41,150 nt of DNA, taken from positions 1-41,150 of the forward strand of contig JAFEDG010000006.1 in the NCBI GenBank assembly GCA_018241745.1. The letters run 5' to 3'. How positions within the stretch are numbered: position 1 is the stretch's first letter; every line of letters starts with the position of its first letter. Below the pieces are notes generated by a model. The model saw only the letters and a list, made by a program, of their open reading frames with translations, did no database searches and was not told the DNA's origin. Both the position numbers and the translations under genes were made by a program. Below are positions 24,304 to 32,522 of this stretch, piece after piece. The stretch comes from Pseudomonadota bacterium (lineage in GTDB: Bacteria > Pseudomonadota > Gammaproteobacteria > Burkholderiales > Casimicrobiaceae).

Positions 24304-25899
24304 ATGAGCACCGTCACCCCCGATCAGCTCGGCCACGGCCACGACGACCACGCGCACGGCCACCCGACCGGCATCATGCGCTGGGTCACGACGACCAACC
24401 ACAAGGACATCGGGACGATGTACCTGTGGTTCTCGTTCACGATGTTCCTCGTCGGCGGCTGCATGGCGCTGACGATCCGCGCCGAGCTGTTCGAGCCGGG
24501 CCTGCAGATCGTCAACCCCGAGTTCTTCAACTCGATGACGACGCTGCACGGCCTCATCATGGTGTTCGGCGCCATCATGCCGGCCGCCGTGGGCTTCGCG
24601 AACTGGATGATCCCGATGCTGATCGGGGCGCCCGACATGGCGTTCGCGCGGATGAACAACTGGAGCTTCTGGCTGCTGCCGCCCGCCGCCATCCTGCTGG
24701 TCACGTCGCTGTTCGTGCCCGGCGGCGGCCCGTCGGCCGGATGGACGATGTACCCGCCGCTGACCATCCAGAACGGCATGGGGATGGACCTGACGATCTT
24801 CGCGATCCACATCATGGGCGCGTCGTCGATCATGGGCTCGATCAACATCATCACGACGATCCTCAACCTGCGCGCGCCCGGGATGACGTTGATGAAGATG
24901 CCGCTGTTCTGCTGGGCATGGCTCATCACCGCCTACCTGCTGATCGCGGTGATGCCGGTGCTCGCGGGCGCCGTGACGATGCTGCTCACGGACCGCCACT
25001 TCGGCACGTCGTTCTTCAACGCGGCCGGCGGCGGCGACCCGGTGCTGTTCCAGCACGTGTTCTGGTTCTTCGGCCACCCCGAGGTGTACATCATCATCCT
25101 GCCGGCGTTCGGGATCATCTCCGAGATCCTGCCCGCGTTCTCGCGCAAGCCGCTGTTCGGCTACGCGTCGATGGTCTATGCGCTGGCCGGCATCGCGATC
25201 CTGTCGTTCATCGTCTGGGCGCACCACATGTTCACGACGGGCCTGCCGACGGCCGGCCTCCTGTTCTTCATGTACGCGACGATGCTGATCGCCGTGCCCA
25301 CCGGCGTGAAGGTATTCAACTGGCTGGCGACGATGTGGCGCGGCTCGATCACATTCGAGACGCCCATGTTGTTCTGCCTGGGCTTCCTGTTCCTGTTCAC
25401 GCTGGGCGGCTTCACGGGCCTCGTGCTGTCGATCATGCCGGTCGACATCCAGCTGCAGGACACGTACTACGTCGTCGCGCACTTCCACTACGTGATGGTG
25501 GCGGGCAGCCTGTTCGCGTTCTTCGCGGGCGTCTACTACTGGATCCCCAAGTGGACCGGCACGATGTACGACGAGAGGCTCGGCAAGATCCACTTCTGGT
25601 CGAGCCTGATCTCGTTCAACGTCACGTTTTTCCCGATGCACTTCCTGGGCCTCGCCGGCATGCCGCGGCGCATTCCGGACTACGCGCAGCAGTTCGCCGA
25701 CTGGAACATGGTCGCGTCGATCGGCGCGTTCTGGTTCGGCCTGTCGCAGCTGATCTTCCTGTACGCCGTGCTGAAGTGCATCTTCCACAAGGGCGAGAAG
25801 GCGCCGGCCAAGCCTTGGGATGGCGCGACGACGCTCGAGTGGACCGTGCCGTCGCCGGCGCCGTACCACACGTTCGAGACCCCGCCCGTCATCAAGTAA
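24304..25899 (+). CDS. coxA: Cytochrome c oxidase subunit I
   Basis: A 531-residue twelve-helix heme-copper oxidase subunit, aa3 type. The cross-linked His-Tyr motif is in [12 protein letters not shown]; the K- and D-channel and CuB His residues are in [10 protein letters not shown] and [18 protein letters not shown] His-rich N-terminus ([10 protein letters not shown]) precedes the first helix. The ribosome-binding site TGGAG lies close to the ATG. It reduces O2 to water and pumps protons. Heme A is presumed, although the heme A synthase gene is missing from this cluster. Confidence 0.98.
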   Translation: MSTVTPDQLGHGHDDHAHGHPTGIMRWVTTTNHKDIGTMYLWFSFTMFLVGGCMALTIRAELFEPGLQIVNPEFFNSMTTLHGLIMVFGAIMPAAVGFANWMIPMLIGAPDMAFARMNNWSFWLLPPAAILLVTSLFVPGGGPSAGWTMYPPLTIQNGMGMDLTIFAIHIMGASSIMGSINIITTILNLRAPGMTLMKMPLFCWAWLITAYLLIAVMPVLAGAVTMLLTDRHFGTSFFNAAGGGDPVLFQHVFWFFGHPEVYIIILPAFGIISEILPAFSRKPLFGYASMVYALAGIAILSFIVWAHHMFTTGLPTAGLLFFMYATMLIAVPTGVKVFNWLATMWRGSITFETPMLFCLGFLFLFTLGGFTGLVLSIMPVDIQLQDTYYVVAHFHYVMVAGSLFAFFAGVYYWIPKWTGTMYDERLGKIHFWSSLISFNVTFFPMHFLGLAGMPRRIPDYAQQFADWNMVASIGAFWFGLSQLIFLYAVLKCIFHKGEKAPAKPWDGATTLEWTVPSPAPYHTFETPPVIK

Positions 25900-25903
25900 C
25901 GCG

Positions 25904-26140
25904 ATGGCTGCCCAAGCGCCCGTCACGCCGTCCAGCCCCGCCGCCGAGCGCGCGGCGGCGCTGCGGCGCGCCAACCTGCGCGTGGCGGTGACGCTGGCGA
26001 CGATCGCCGCGGTGTTCTTCGTCGGCATCATCGGCGCGCACCTGATCGGCGGCTTCGACGAGGGCACGAGCGTCCTCGGCATCGGCGTGCTGCTGTTCCT
26101 CGCGATCGCGATCGGTCGCAACGTGTTCGGCAAGCGCTGA
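25904..26140 (+). CDS. Small membrane protein of the oxidase operon
   Basis: A 78-residue protein between coxA and ctaG, four bases on either side. After a soluble N-terminus come two predicted membrane helices: NLRVAVTLATIAAVFFVGIIGAHLI and SVLGIGVLLFLAIAIGRNVF. The first helix (RRANLRVAVTLATIAAVFFVG) resembles the short 'cytochrome oxidase small assembly protein' at this place in Burkholderiales, but that protein is about half as long and has one helix. Role in oxidase assembly is inferred from position. Confidence 0.75.
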   Translation: MAAQAPVTPSSPAAERAAALRRANLRVAVTLATIAAVFFVGIIGAHLIGGFDEGTSVLGIGVLLFLAIAIGRNVFGKR

Positions 26141-26144
26141 CGCG

Positions 26145-26699
26145 ATGGCCGCGACGCCCACCCCGGCGACCGGCGCGCGCGCGGCCAACCGCGCGCTGCT
26201 GAAGAAGCTCGTCGTCGTCGCCGCGGTGATGTTCGGCTTCGGCTTCGCGCTGATCCCGTTCTACGACCAGATCTGCCGCGCGACGGGGCTGCGCAACATC
26301 GACCAGGCGGACGAGGTCGCGAACACGCAGGTCGACACGAGCCGCACGATCCGCGTCGAGCTCGATTCCAACCTGCAGCCGGGCCTGCGCTGGACCTTTG
26401 CGCCCGAGCAGCCGTTCGTCACCGTGCACCCGGGCGAGGTGAAGCAGATCCTCTACCGCGTCACGAACACGACGGACCGGCCGGTGACGGGCCAGGCAAT
26501 CGCCAGCTACTCGCCGCAGAACGCGGCGCTGTACTTCAAGAAGCTCGAATGCTTCTGCTTCACGCGGCAGACGATCGGCCCGCACGAGACGCGCGAGATG
26601 CCCGTCGTGTTCGTGCTCGATCCCAAGCTGCCGCACGACATGCCGACGGTGTCGCTGTCGTACACGTTCTTCGAGGTCGAGGGCACCAGCGCGGGCTGA
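26145..26699 (+). CDS. ctaG: Cytochrome c oxidase assembly protein CtaG/Cox11
   Basis: A 184-residue copper chaperone for the CuB site of subunit I. One membrane helix lies at about residues 20-40 (LLKKLVVVAAVMFGFGFALIPFYDQIC), then a periplasmic immunoglobulin-like domain with the copper motif KKLECFCFTRQTI and SLSYTFFEV near the end. All expected Cys are present. The start ATG follows the previous stop by four bases. The DUF2970 gene that often separates ctaG and coxC in Burkholderiales is not found in the 59-base gap after it. Confidence 0.95.
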   Translation: MAATPTPATGARAANRALLKKLVVVAAVMFGFGFALIPFYDQICRATGLRNIDQADEVANTQVDTSRTIRVELDSNLQPGLRWTFAPEQPFVTVHPGEVKQILYRVTNTTDRPVTGQAIASYSPQNAALYFKKLECFCFTRQTIGPHETREMPVVFVLDPKLPHDMPTVSLSYTFFEVEGTSAG

Positions 26700-26758
26700 A
26701 CCGCCGCCGCCACTCCACCCACTTCGCATTGCATGAGAGGCCTACGAGGGAGTCCCCG

Positions 26759-27622
26759 ATGAGCAGCGCAACCACCCCCGGCACCGCGCCGGCCTACTAC
26801 ATCCCGCAACCGTCGCATTGGCCGATCCTCGGCTCGTTCGCGCTCCTAATGATGGCGATGGGCACGGTCGCGTGGATCAACAGCATCGCGTTCGGCCCAT
26901 GGCTGCTGCTCGCGGGCTTCTGCGTGCTGCTGGTCATGCTGTTCGGGTGGTTCGGCACCGTGATCGGCGAGTCCGAGCACCGGATGTACAGCAAGCGCGT
27001 GGACATGTCGTTCCGCTGGAGCATGAGCTGGTTCATCTTCAGCGAGGTGATGTTCTTCGCCGCGTTCTTCGGCGCGCTGTTCTACATCCGCAACCTGTCG
27101 GTGCCCGACCTGGGCTCGCTCGGCTCCAAGATCCTGTGGCCCGACTATGCCTCGGCGTGGCCCACCGAAGGGCCCTACCTCAACTCGCCGTTCACGCCGA
27201 TGGGCGCGATCGGCATCCCGCTGATCAACACGCTGATCCTGCTGAGCTCCGGCGTCACGCTGACGATCGCGCACCACGCGCTGAAGGCCGGCAACCGCGG
27301 CAGCCTGAAGCTGTGGCTCTTCCTCACGATCCTGCTCGGCTTCACGTTCCTGTGCTTCCAGGCGTACGAGTACCACCACGCGTACACCGAGTACAACCTG
27401 AAGCTCACGAGCGGCGTCTACGGCTCGACGTTCTTCATGCTGACGGGCTTCCACGGCCTGCACGTGACGATCGGCGCCATCATGCTGACGGTGATGCTCG
27501 TGCGCATCTTCAAGGGCCACTTCGACGCGGAGCACCACTTCGGCTTCGAGGCCGCGGCGTGGTACTGGCACTTCGTCGACGTCGTCTGGCTGCTGCTGTT
27601 CGTCCTCGTCTACTGGCTGTAA
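26759..27622 (+). CDS. coxC: Cytochrome c oxidase subunit III
   Basis: A 287-residue seven-helix subunit. Family features are HWPILGSFALLMMAMGTV, FRWSMSWFIFSEVMFFAAFFGALFYIR, YEYHHAYTEYNLKLTSGVYGSTFFMLTGFHGLHVTIGAI and the C-terminal AAAWYWHFVDVVWLLLFVLVYWL. The ATG is preceded by GAGGGAG. In related genomes twin-TM and SURF1 genes follow directly; here a 6.6-kb arabinose-lipid locus intervenes. Confidence 0.97.
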   Translation: MSSATTPGTAPAYYIPQPSHWPILGSFALLMMAMGTVAWINSIAFGPWLLLAGFCVLLVMLFGWFGTVIGESEHRMYSKRVDMSFRWSMSWFIFSEVMFFAAFFGALFYIRNLSVPDLGSLGSKILWPDYASAWPTEGPYLNSPFTPMGAIGIPLINTLILLSSGVTLTIAHHALKAGNRGSLKLWLFLTILLGFTFLCFQAYEYHHAYTEYNLKLTSGVYGSTFFMLTGFHGLHVTIGAIMLTVMLVRIFKGHFDAEHHFGFEAAAWYWHFVDVVWLLLFVLVYWL

Positions 27623-27647
27623 CGCACCGGCAGCGCCCGGCCCGGCG

Positions 27648-29189
27648 ATGAACGCGGCGCGCGGCCTCGACCGCGCGCTGGGCGCCTGGCTGTCGGTGCT
27701 CGTCGGCACGTGCCTCGTGCTGTTCGCGCGCGGGCCGGCCGATGACGCGTACATCGTCGCGCGCTATGCGCGCAATCTCCTCGCCGGCGAAGGCCTCGTC
27801 TTCAACGCGGGGGAGCGCATCAACGCGCTGACGTCGCCCGCGGGGCTCGCGCTCGTCACGCTGTTCACGCCGCTCGGCGGCGATCCCGTGCGCACCTGGC
27901 AGGTCGTCGCCGCGCTGGCGACCGCCGTCGTCGCGATCGTCGTTGCGCGCCGCCGCTATGCGCAACCGTCGACACGGCTCGCGTTCGTCGCGCTGACGCT
28001 CGGCTCCCCGTTCCTGCTGCTGTGGACCGTCGGCGGCCTCGAGACGCCGCTGCTCGGCGCGCTCGTCATGGTCCTCGCGCTGCTCGCGGTCGACGAGCGC
28101 GCGCCGTCGCGGCGCCGTGCGCTCGTCGTATTTGCGCTCGGTACTGCTGCCGTGTTCACGCGCTACGACGCGGCGCTGTTCGCGGCACCCGTCGTCGCCG
28201 CGTGCGGCTGGCCGTGGCGACGCGATGTCCGTGCGCGGGTCGCGCTCGCCGTCGCGGCCGCGGCGTTCGCCGGCTGGCTCGCGTTCTGCCAGGCGTACTA
28301 CGGGGATTGGCTGCCGACGTCGTTCCACGTCAAGTTCCCGCGCGGCGATCTCGCTACCCAGGCGGTGCGCGGCCTCGAGTACCTGGCGAGCTTCGCGCTG
28401 CTCGCGCTGCTGCCGGCCGCGTGGGCCTGGCGGCGCACGCGCGCGACCGCGGCGCCCACGCTGCAACGCACCGCGCTGCTGCTGGGCCTCGCGTTGACGC
28501 TCGCCTACGGCATACTCGCGGCCACGGTCCACATGATGTACGCGTACCGCTTCTTCGTGCCTTACCTGCCCGCGCTGTGGCTCGCGCTGCTGCCGCGCGA
28601 CGCGCGCGTGCCACCGGTGGCCAATGCAGCCATCCTCGCCGCGCAGACGCTGGTCGCCGTGCTGCTGTGGCAGTACAGCCAGAATCCCAACCTCAGCCTG
28701 CTGGTGCTGCGCCAGACGCCGGCGGACGAGCGGCACGAGTTCTCGACGCTCGGCGCACGCTACACGGCCGACGCGGACCGCGCCGTGCGCGCGCAGGCGG
28801 ACGACGTGATGCGGCACTGGCCGCGCGCCGGCGGCCACGCGCGGCCGCCGCGGATGGCGGTCGAGACCGGCGGCCTGCTGCCGTACCGCGTGCCCGACGC
28901 CTACGTGCTCGAGAAACTCGTCAGCTATCGCGATAACTGCGCGAATCCCGGGGCGCGCGCGGCCGACTACTGGCAGGTGTTCCGGCCCGTGCCCGCGGGC
29001 GTCGCACCCGAGGCGCTGCCGCCGCCCGCGCCCGGCTGGGAGCGGGTGTCGACGCGCACGTTGACCGTCGACGGGCTGATGGCTTCCCCGCAGCGACTCG
29101 CCGTCGAGTTGTGGTTCCAGCGCGATCCGGCACCGCCACGGCTGCCACCCACGATCCATGGCGGCTGCCTGCCGCCCGCGCTGCCATGA
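27648..29189 (+). CDS. GT-C family membrane glycosyltransferase, AftB-like
   Basis: A 513-residue polytopic protein with about nine to ten hydrophobic segments and a long C-terminal soluble part. The first extracytoplasmic loop has the GT-C acidic pair, Asp32-Asp33 in GPADDAYIVARYARNLLAGEGLVFN, as in arabinofuranosyltransferases such as mycobacterial AftB, which use polyprenylphosphoryl-arabinose. FTRYDAALFAAPVV and MMYAYRFFVPYLPAL are further family-like segments. It overlaps the UbiA gene by four bases (ATGA) and starts 25 bases after coxC. Transfer of D-arabinofuranose is inferred from the neighbouring DprE1/DprE2/UbiA set. Acceptor unknown. Confidence 0.75.
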   Translation: MNAARGLDRALGAWLSVLVGTCLVLFARGPADDAYIVARYARNLLAGEGLVFNAGERINALTSPAGLALVTLFTPLGGDPVRTWQVVAALATAVVAIVVARRRYAQPSTRLAFVALTLGSPFLLLWTVGGLETPLLGALVMVLALLAVDERAPSRRRALVVFALGTAAVFTRYDAALFAAPVVAACGWPWRRDVRARVALAVAAAAFAGWLAFCQAYYGDWLPTSFHVKFPRGDLATQAVRGLEYLASFALLALLPAAWAWRRTRATAAPTLQRTALLLGLALTLAYGILAATVHMMYAYRFFVPYLPALWLALLPRDARVPPVANAAILAAQTLVAVLLWQYSQNPNLSLLVLRQTPADERHEFSTLGARYTADADRAVRAQADDVMRHWPRAGGHARPPRMAVETGGLLPYRVPDAYVLEKLVSYRDNCANPGARAADYWQVFRPVPAGVAPEALPPPAPGWERVSTRTLTVDGLMASPQRLAVELWFQRDPAPPRLPPTIHGGCLPPALP

Positions 29190-30058
29190 GTGCCATCCTG
29201 TCGGCGGTGCGGCCCCACCAATGGGTGAAGAACCTGCTCGTATTCGCGGCACCGCTCGCCGCGCACCGGATCGCTGACGGCGCGACGCTCGTCGCCGCGT
29301 GCATCGCGTTCGTCGCCATGACGCTCGCAGCGAGCGCGGTGTACGTCGTCAACGACATCGTCGATCGCGAGGCCGACCGCGCGCATCCGCGCAAGCGCCA
29401 GCGCGCGATCGCGAGCGGCGCGTTGCCGCTGGCGGCCGCGTGGGTACTGGCTGCCGTGCTGGCGGTCGCCGCGGCGGCGCTCGCGTGGCGCGCGTTGCCG
29501 CCCGCTGCAGGCTTCTGGATCGCTGCTTACGCGGTGCTCGCGTTCGCGTACTCGGCCGGGCTCAAGCGCCAGCCGATCGTCGACGTGCTGGCCCTCGCGG
29601 CGCTGTACACGCTGCGCATCATGGCCGGTGGCGCGGCGACCGGGTTGCCGGTGTCGCCGTGGCTGCTGAGCTTCGCGATGTTCGTGTTCTTCGGGCTCGC
29701 GCTGTTGAAGCGCTACGTCGAGCTCGCGGACCCCGACGTCGACGCCACCACCACGGCACGTGCACGCGGCTATCGCGGCGACGACCGCATCGCAGTCGGC
29801 ATGCTCGGCATCGGCGGCGGCTTCATGGCGGTCGTCATCCTCGCGCTGTACGTCAGCAGCGCCGACGTCGTCGCGCTGTACGCGAGGCCCGCGTGGCTGT
29901 GGGGACTGTGCGTGCTGCTGTGCTACTGGGAGTGCCGCGCGTGGCTGATCGCGTTCCGCGGCGACATGCACGACGACCCGGTGGCGTTCGCGCTGACGGA
30001 TCCCGTGTCGCTCGTCGTCGCCGCGGCGATGGCGGCTTGCGTCGTCGCGGCGATCTAG
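29186..30058 (+). CDS. UbiA-family polyprenyl-phosphate phosphoribosyltransferase
   Basis: A 290-residue, roughly nine-helix UbiA-superfamily protein. The first Asp-rich motif is YVVNDIVDREADRAHPRKRQ (Asn56, Asp57, Asp60, Asp64) followed by AIASG. The HP-K-R run is the pattern of mycobacterial Rv3806c, which joins PRPP to decaprenyl phosphate, rather than of ubiquinone or heme enzymes. The second motif is around RQPIVDVLALAALYTLRIMAGG. The start RPHQWVKNLLVF is also typical. Together with DprE1/DprE2 it would make decaprenylphosphoryl-ribose for conversion to arabinose. Confident of the family; the product is inferred. Confidence 0.8.
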   Translation: MSAILSAVRPHQWVKNLLVFAAPLAAHRIADGATLVAACIAFVAMTLAASAVYVVNDIVDREADRAHPRKRQRAIASGALPLAAAWVLAAVLAVAAAALAWRALPPAAGFWIAAYAVLAFAYSAGLKRQPIVDVLALAALYTLRIMAGGAATGLPVSPWLLSFAMFVFFGLALLKRYVELADPDVDATTTARARGYRGDDRIAVGMLGIGGGFMAVVILALYVSSADVVALYARPAWLWGLCVLLCYWECRAWLIAFRGDMHDDPVAFALTDPVSLVVAAAMAACVVAAI

Positions 30059-30083
30059 TCGCTCGGCGGCGTGTCCGTCGCGA

Positions 30084-30421
30084 GCGTCCGCCGGCCAATG
30101 GGGTGCCCCTGACTACGCTTCACGAGAACAGGCGCTTCGTCAGGGGCACCCCATCGACCTGCTCGGCGCCGTGCGCTGCCGAGCCTCGCCTTCGGTATCC
30201 CGCTCGAAAGCCGCAGCGCGCACTGCCTTGGCGAAGCATGTCGCGACAACACCGCTGACGTGGCTCTGCCGTGCATGGCCGAAGCGCGCCGTGCGCGGCG
30301 TCGTCGCGGGTGGACGAAGCGTGGCTCGCGGCGCGTGTCGTGAGCGGAGCGGATGTGGGGTCCCGACGGAGCGCCTGTTTTCGTGAAGCGTAGTCGGGAC
30401 CCCACGTCCGCTCGCGGACGC
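30084..30421. repeat. Paired-hairpin repeat element, copy 2 (REPIN/MITE-like)
   Basis: This 338-bp unit fills the convergent gap between the UbiA and DprE2-like genes. Its ends are GCGTCCGC (30084-30091) and its complement (30414-30421). The first hairpin has perfect 16-bp arms at 30098-30113 and 30139-30154. The second has arms at 30347-30367 and 30393-30413 with 20 of 21 pairs plus one G-T. Both loops are 25 bases with the same cores as copy 1 at 12177-12506. The left flank GTCCGCCGGCC, CCTGCTCGG after the first hairpin, and parts of the middle are also shared. Short frames inside look like read-through of the repeat, not genes. Confidence 0.8.
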
Positions 30422-30444
30422 ACCCGACGGGCGCGACGCGAGTA

Positions 30445-31173
30445 CTACAGCTTGCGAACGACGAACCGCGGAGCGTGCCGGATGACCGCCATCACGACGC
30501 GCCAGAACGCAGGCGCATAGGCGACACGGCGGTGGCGGGCGAGGCCGCGGTCGATCGCGACGGCGATCGCGTCGGGCTCCGCGAACAGCGGGCTGTCGGG
30601 CAGGCCGGCGGTCATCGGCGAGTGCACCATGCCGGGCTTGACGAGCATCACGTGGACGCCGGTGCCGGCGAGATCGTAGGCAAGGCCGTCGCACGCGGTC
30701 GCCAGCGCGGCCTTCGTGCTGCCGTACAGGTAGTTGGACGGGCGGCCGCGGTCGCCGGCGACCGAGCCGAGCACGACGATCTCGCCATGGCCGCGCGCAC
30801 GCATCGCGTTGGCGGCAGCCAGCGCGACGGCGAGCACGCTCGTCATGTTGATGGTGACCATCGTCGCGAGCGCGTCGGGGTCCGCGGCCAGCGACGCCTG
30901 CGACGGCATCACGCCCTGCGCGACCAGCACGCGGTCCAGCGCACCGAAATCGCGCTCGAGCGCGGCGACGAGCGCGACCGCGGATCCATCCGCCGCGAAG
31001 TCGGCACGCACGACCCGCGCGTCGGCGGCGCCGCGTGCGGTCAGGTCGGCGGCCAGCGTGTCGCCGCGCGCCGTGTCGCGGACGACGAGTGCGAAGCGCG
31101 CGCCAGTGGTGGCCCACCGTCGCGCGCACGCGTGCGCGATGGCTGACGTCGCGCCGAAGATGGCGATGTTCAT
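30445..31173 (-). CDS. Short-chain dehydrogenase, DprE2-like
   Basis: A 242-residue SDR. The NAD(P) loop is AIFGATSAIAHAC, the catalytic motif is NYLYGSTKAALATACDGLAYDL (YxxxK), with IVVLGSVAGDRG before it and VKPGMVHSPMT after. This pattern fits DprE2, which reduces the 2-keto intermediate to decaprenylphosphoryl-arabinose in mycobacteria. The ATG overlaps the stop of the DprE1-like gene by four bases (ATGA), so the two-enzyme epimerase is made together. A generic SDR role is possible but unlikely given the partner. Confidence 0.82.
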   Translation of the reverse strand: MNIAIFGATSAIAHACARRWATTGARFALVVRDTARGDTLAADLTARGAADARVVRADFAADGSAVALVAALERDFGALDRVLVAQGVMPSQASLAADPDALATMVTINMTSVLAVALAAANAMRARGHGEIVVLGSVAGDRGRPSNYLYGSTKAALATACDGLAYDLAGTGVHVMLVKPGMVHSPMTAGLPDSPLFAEPDAIAVAIDRGLARHRRVAYAPAFWRVVMAVIRHAPRFVVRKL

Positions 31174-32459
31174 CCGGTGACCCTTTGCCAGAAGCGTGAT
31201 TGCAGGCGCGGATCGCGCGCGGCTTCGAGCGCGGTCCACGCGGGATAGGCGGCGCGGAACAGCGCCCCGGGCATCGTGGCGTCCTTGGCGGCGTAGATGC
31301 GGCCGCCGTGTTCCGCGACGATCGCGGCCGCGTCGGCGAGCAGGCGCGCGGTCGAGACGCCGCGGTTGCGGAAGTCGAGCGCCAGCGTGACGCCGGGCAG
31401 CGGAAACGACATCGGCGACGGCGAGCGCAGCGTGCCGAAACGCTTCAGCACTGCGAGAAACGAGCCTTCGCGTGCCGCGGCGATCCGCGCGAGCAGGACG
31501 TCGAGCCCGGCCAACGCTTCCATCGGCAGTGCACATTGCAGCTGGAAGAAGCCGCGCGCCCCGTACAGGCGGTTCCAGTCCGCGAGCGCGTCGAGCGGAA
31601 ACAGGTACCTGCGGAAATCGACGTGTTGCGTGCCGGGCCGCGTCTGCGACCAGTGGTACAGGTCGTTGAAGCGGCGGATCGCCCACGGCGTCAGCGCCGG
31701 GCTCGCGAGTCCCAAGGGGAGGCGGCGTGCCGCGCTGCGCGGCGCCACGCGTGCCACGTCGGGCGCGGCATAGTTCGCTCGTTGCAGCACGCCACGCAGC
31801 CTGCCGTCGCGCCACGAGTACGCGTCGAACCAGCCGACGCTGAACTCGTGCGTCGCATGTGCGGCGTCGGACAACGCCACGAACTCGTCGACGCCGTGGA
31901 ACGCCTGCGTGTCCGCATCGACGTAAGGCGACGGCAACGGTGCAAGCGCGAGTCGCGCGCGCGTGACGATGCCCGTGAGGCCGAGGCCGCCCACCGTCAA
32001 CTCGAACAACGGCATGCCCGGTACGCACCAGGTGCAGGAGCCGTCGGAGCGCAGCAACTCGAAAGCCAGCACGTGGCGCCCGAACGTGCCGGCGCGCTCG
32101 TGGTTCTTGCCGTGCACGTCGTTGGCGAGCGCACCGCCGACCGAGACTTCGAGCGTGCCCGGCATCACCGGCAGCGTCCAGCCCGCGGGCACGATCACAT
32201 CGAGCAGCGACGCCAGCGTGAGGCCCGCCTCGCACTCGACGGTGCCGGCGGTGCGGTCGAACGCGACGAGGCGGTCGAGGCGCCGCGTCTCGATGCCGAT
32301 GCCGTCGGCGCCGAGCGCGCAATCGCCGTAGCTGCGGCCGCGGCCGAACGCGAGCGTCGTGCCGCCAGCGCGGGGCCACGCGAGATCGGCGAACGACCAC
32401 GGCGTGCTCACGTCGACGGTCTGGCCGGGCAGCCGCCCCCACGGCGTGCGCCGGGCCAT
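31170..32459 (-). CDS. dprE1: FAD-dependent decaprenylphosphoryl-ribose 2-oxidase, DprE1-like
   Basis: A 429-residue VAO-type flavoprotein. The flavin motifs are LAFGRGRSYGDCAL and PVMPGTLEVSVGGALANDVHGKNHERAGTFG. The C-terminal half has RRYLFPLDALADWNRLYGARGFFQLQCALP, FPLPGVTLALDF and GGRIYAAKDATM, in the same order as mycobacterial DprE1. It would oxidise the 2'-OH of decaprenylphosphoryl-ribose, with DprE2 completing the epimerisation. The position of mycobacterial Cys387, the benzothiazinone target, is Ala360 here, while the Lys of the AKD motif is kept. A GTG at 32522 is an alternative start. Confidence 0.85.
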   Translation of the reverse strand: MARRTPWGRLPGQTVDVSTPWSFADLAWPRAGGTTLAFGRGRSYGDCALGADGIGIETRRLDRLVAFDRTAGTVECEAGLTLASLLDVIVPAGWTLPVMPGTLEVSVGGALANDVHGKNHERAGTFGRHVLAFELLRSDGSCTWCVPGMPLFELTVGGLGLTGIVTRARLALAPLPSPYVDADTQAFHGVDEFVALSDAAHATHEFSVGWFDAYSWRDGRLRGVLQRANYAAPDVARVAPRSAARRLPLGLASPALTPWAIRRFNDLYHWSQTRPGTQHVDFRRYLFPLDALADWNRLYGARGFFQLQCALPMEALAGLDVLLARIAAAREGSFLAVLKRFGTLRSPSPMSFPLPGVTLALDFRNRGVSTARLLADAAAIVAEHGGRIYAAKDATMPGALFRAAYPAWTALEAARDPRLQSRFWQRVTG

Positions 32460-32522
32460 GCGCGCCTCGGGTGCGGCAGCGCCGGTAACATGCGAAGTCG
32501 CGACAGGCGTGGAAGGAGGCAC

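Noticed and set aside
24184..26133. Minus-strand open frame of 649 codons across coxA
   Set aside because: It lies antisense to the well-conserved coxA gene and encodes a low-complexity Arg/His/Glu-rich chain; no motif or ribosome-binding site supports it.
31200..32522. N-terminal part of a long plus-strand frame before the second GT-C gene
   Set aside because: That part is antisense to dprE1 and has no recognisable domain. The real gene begins at the GTG at 32523 with AAGGAGG just upstream.
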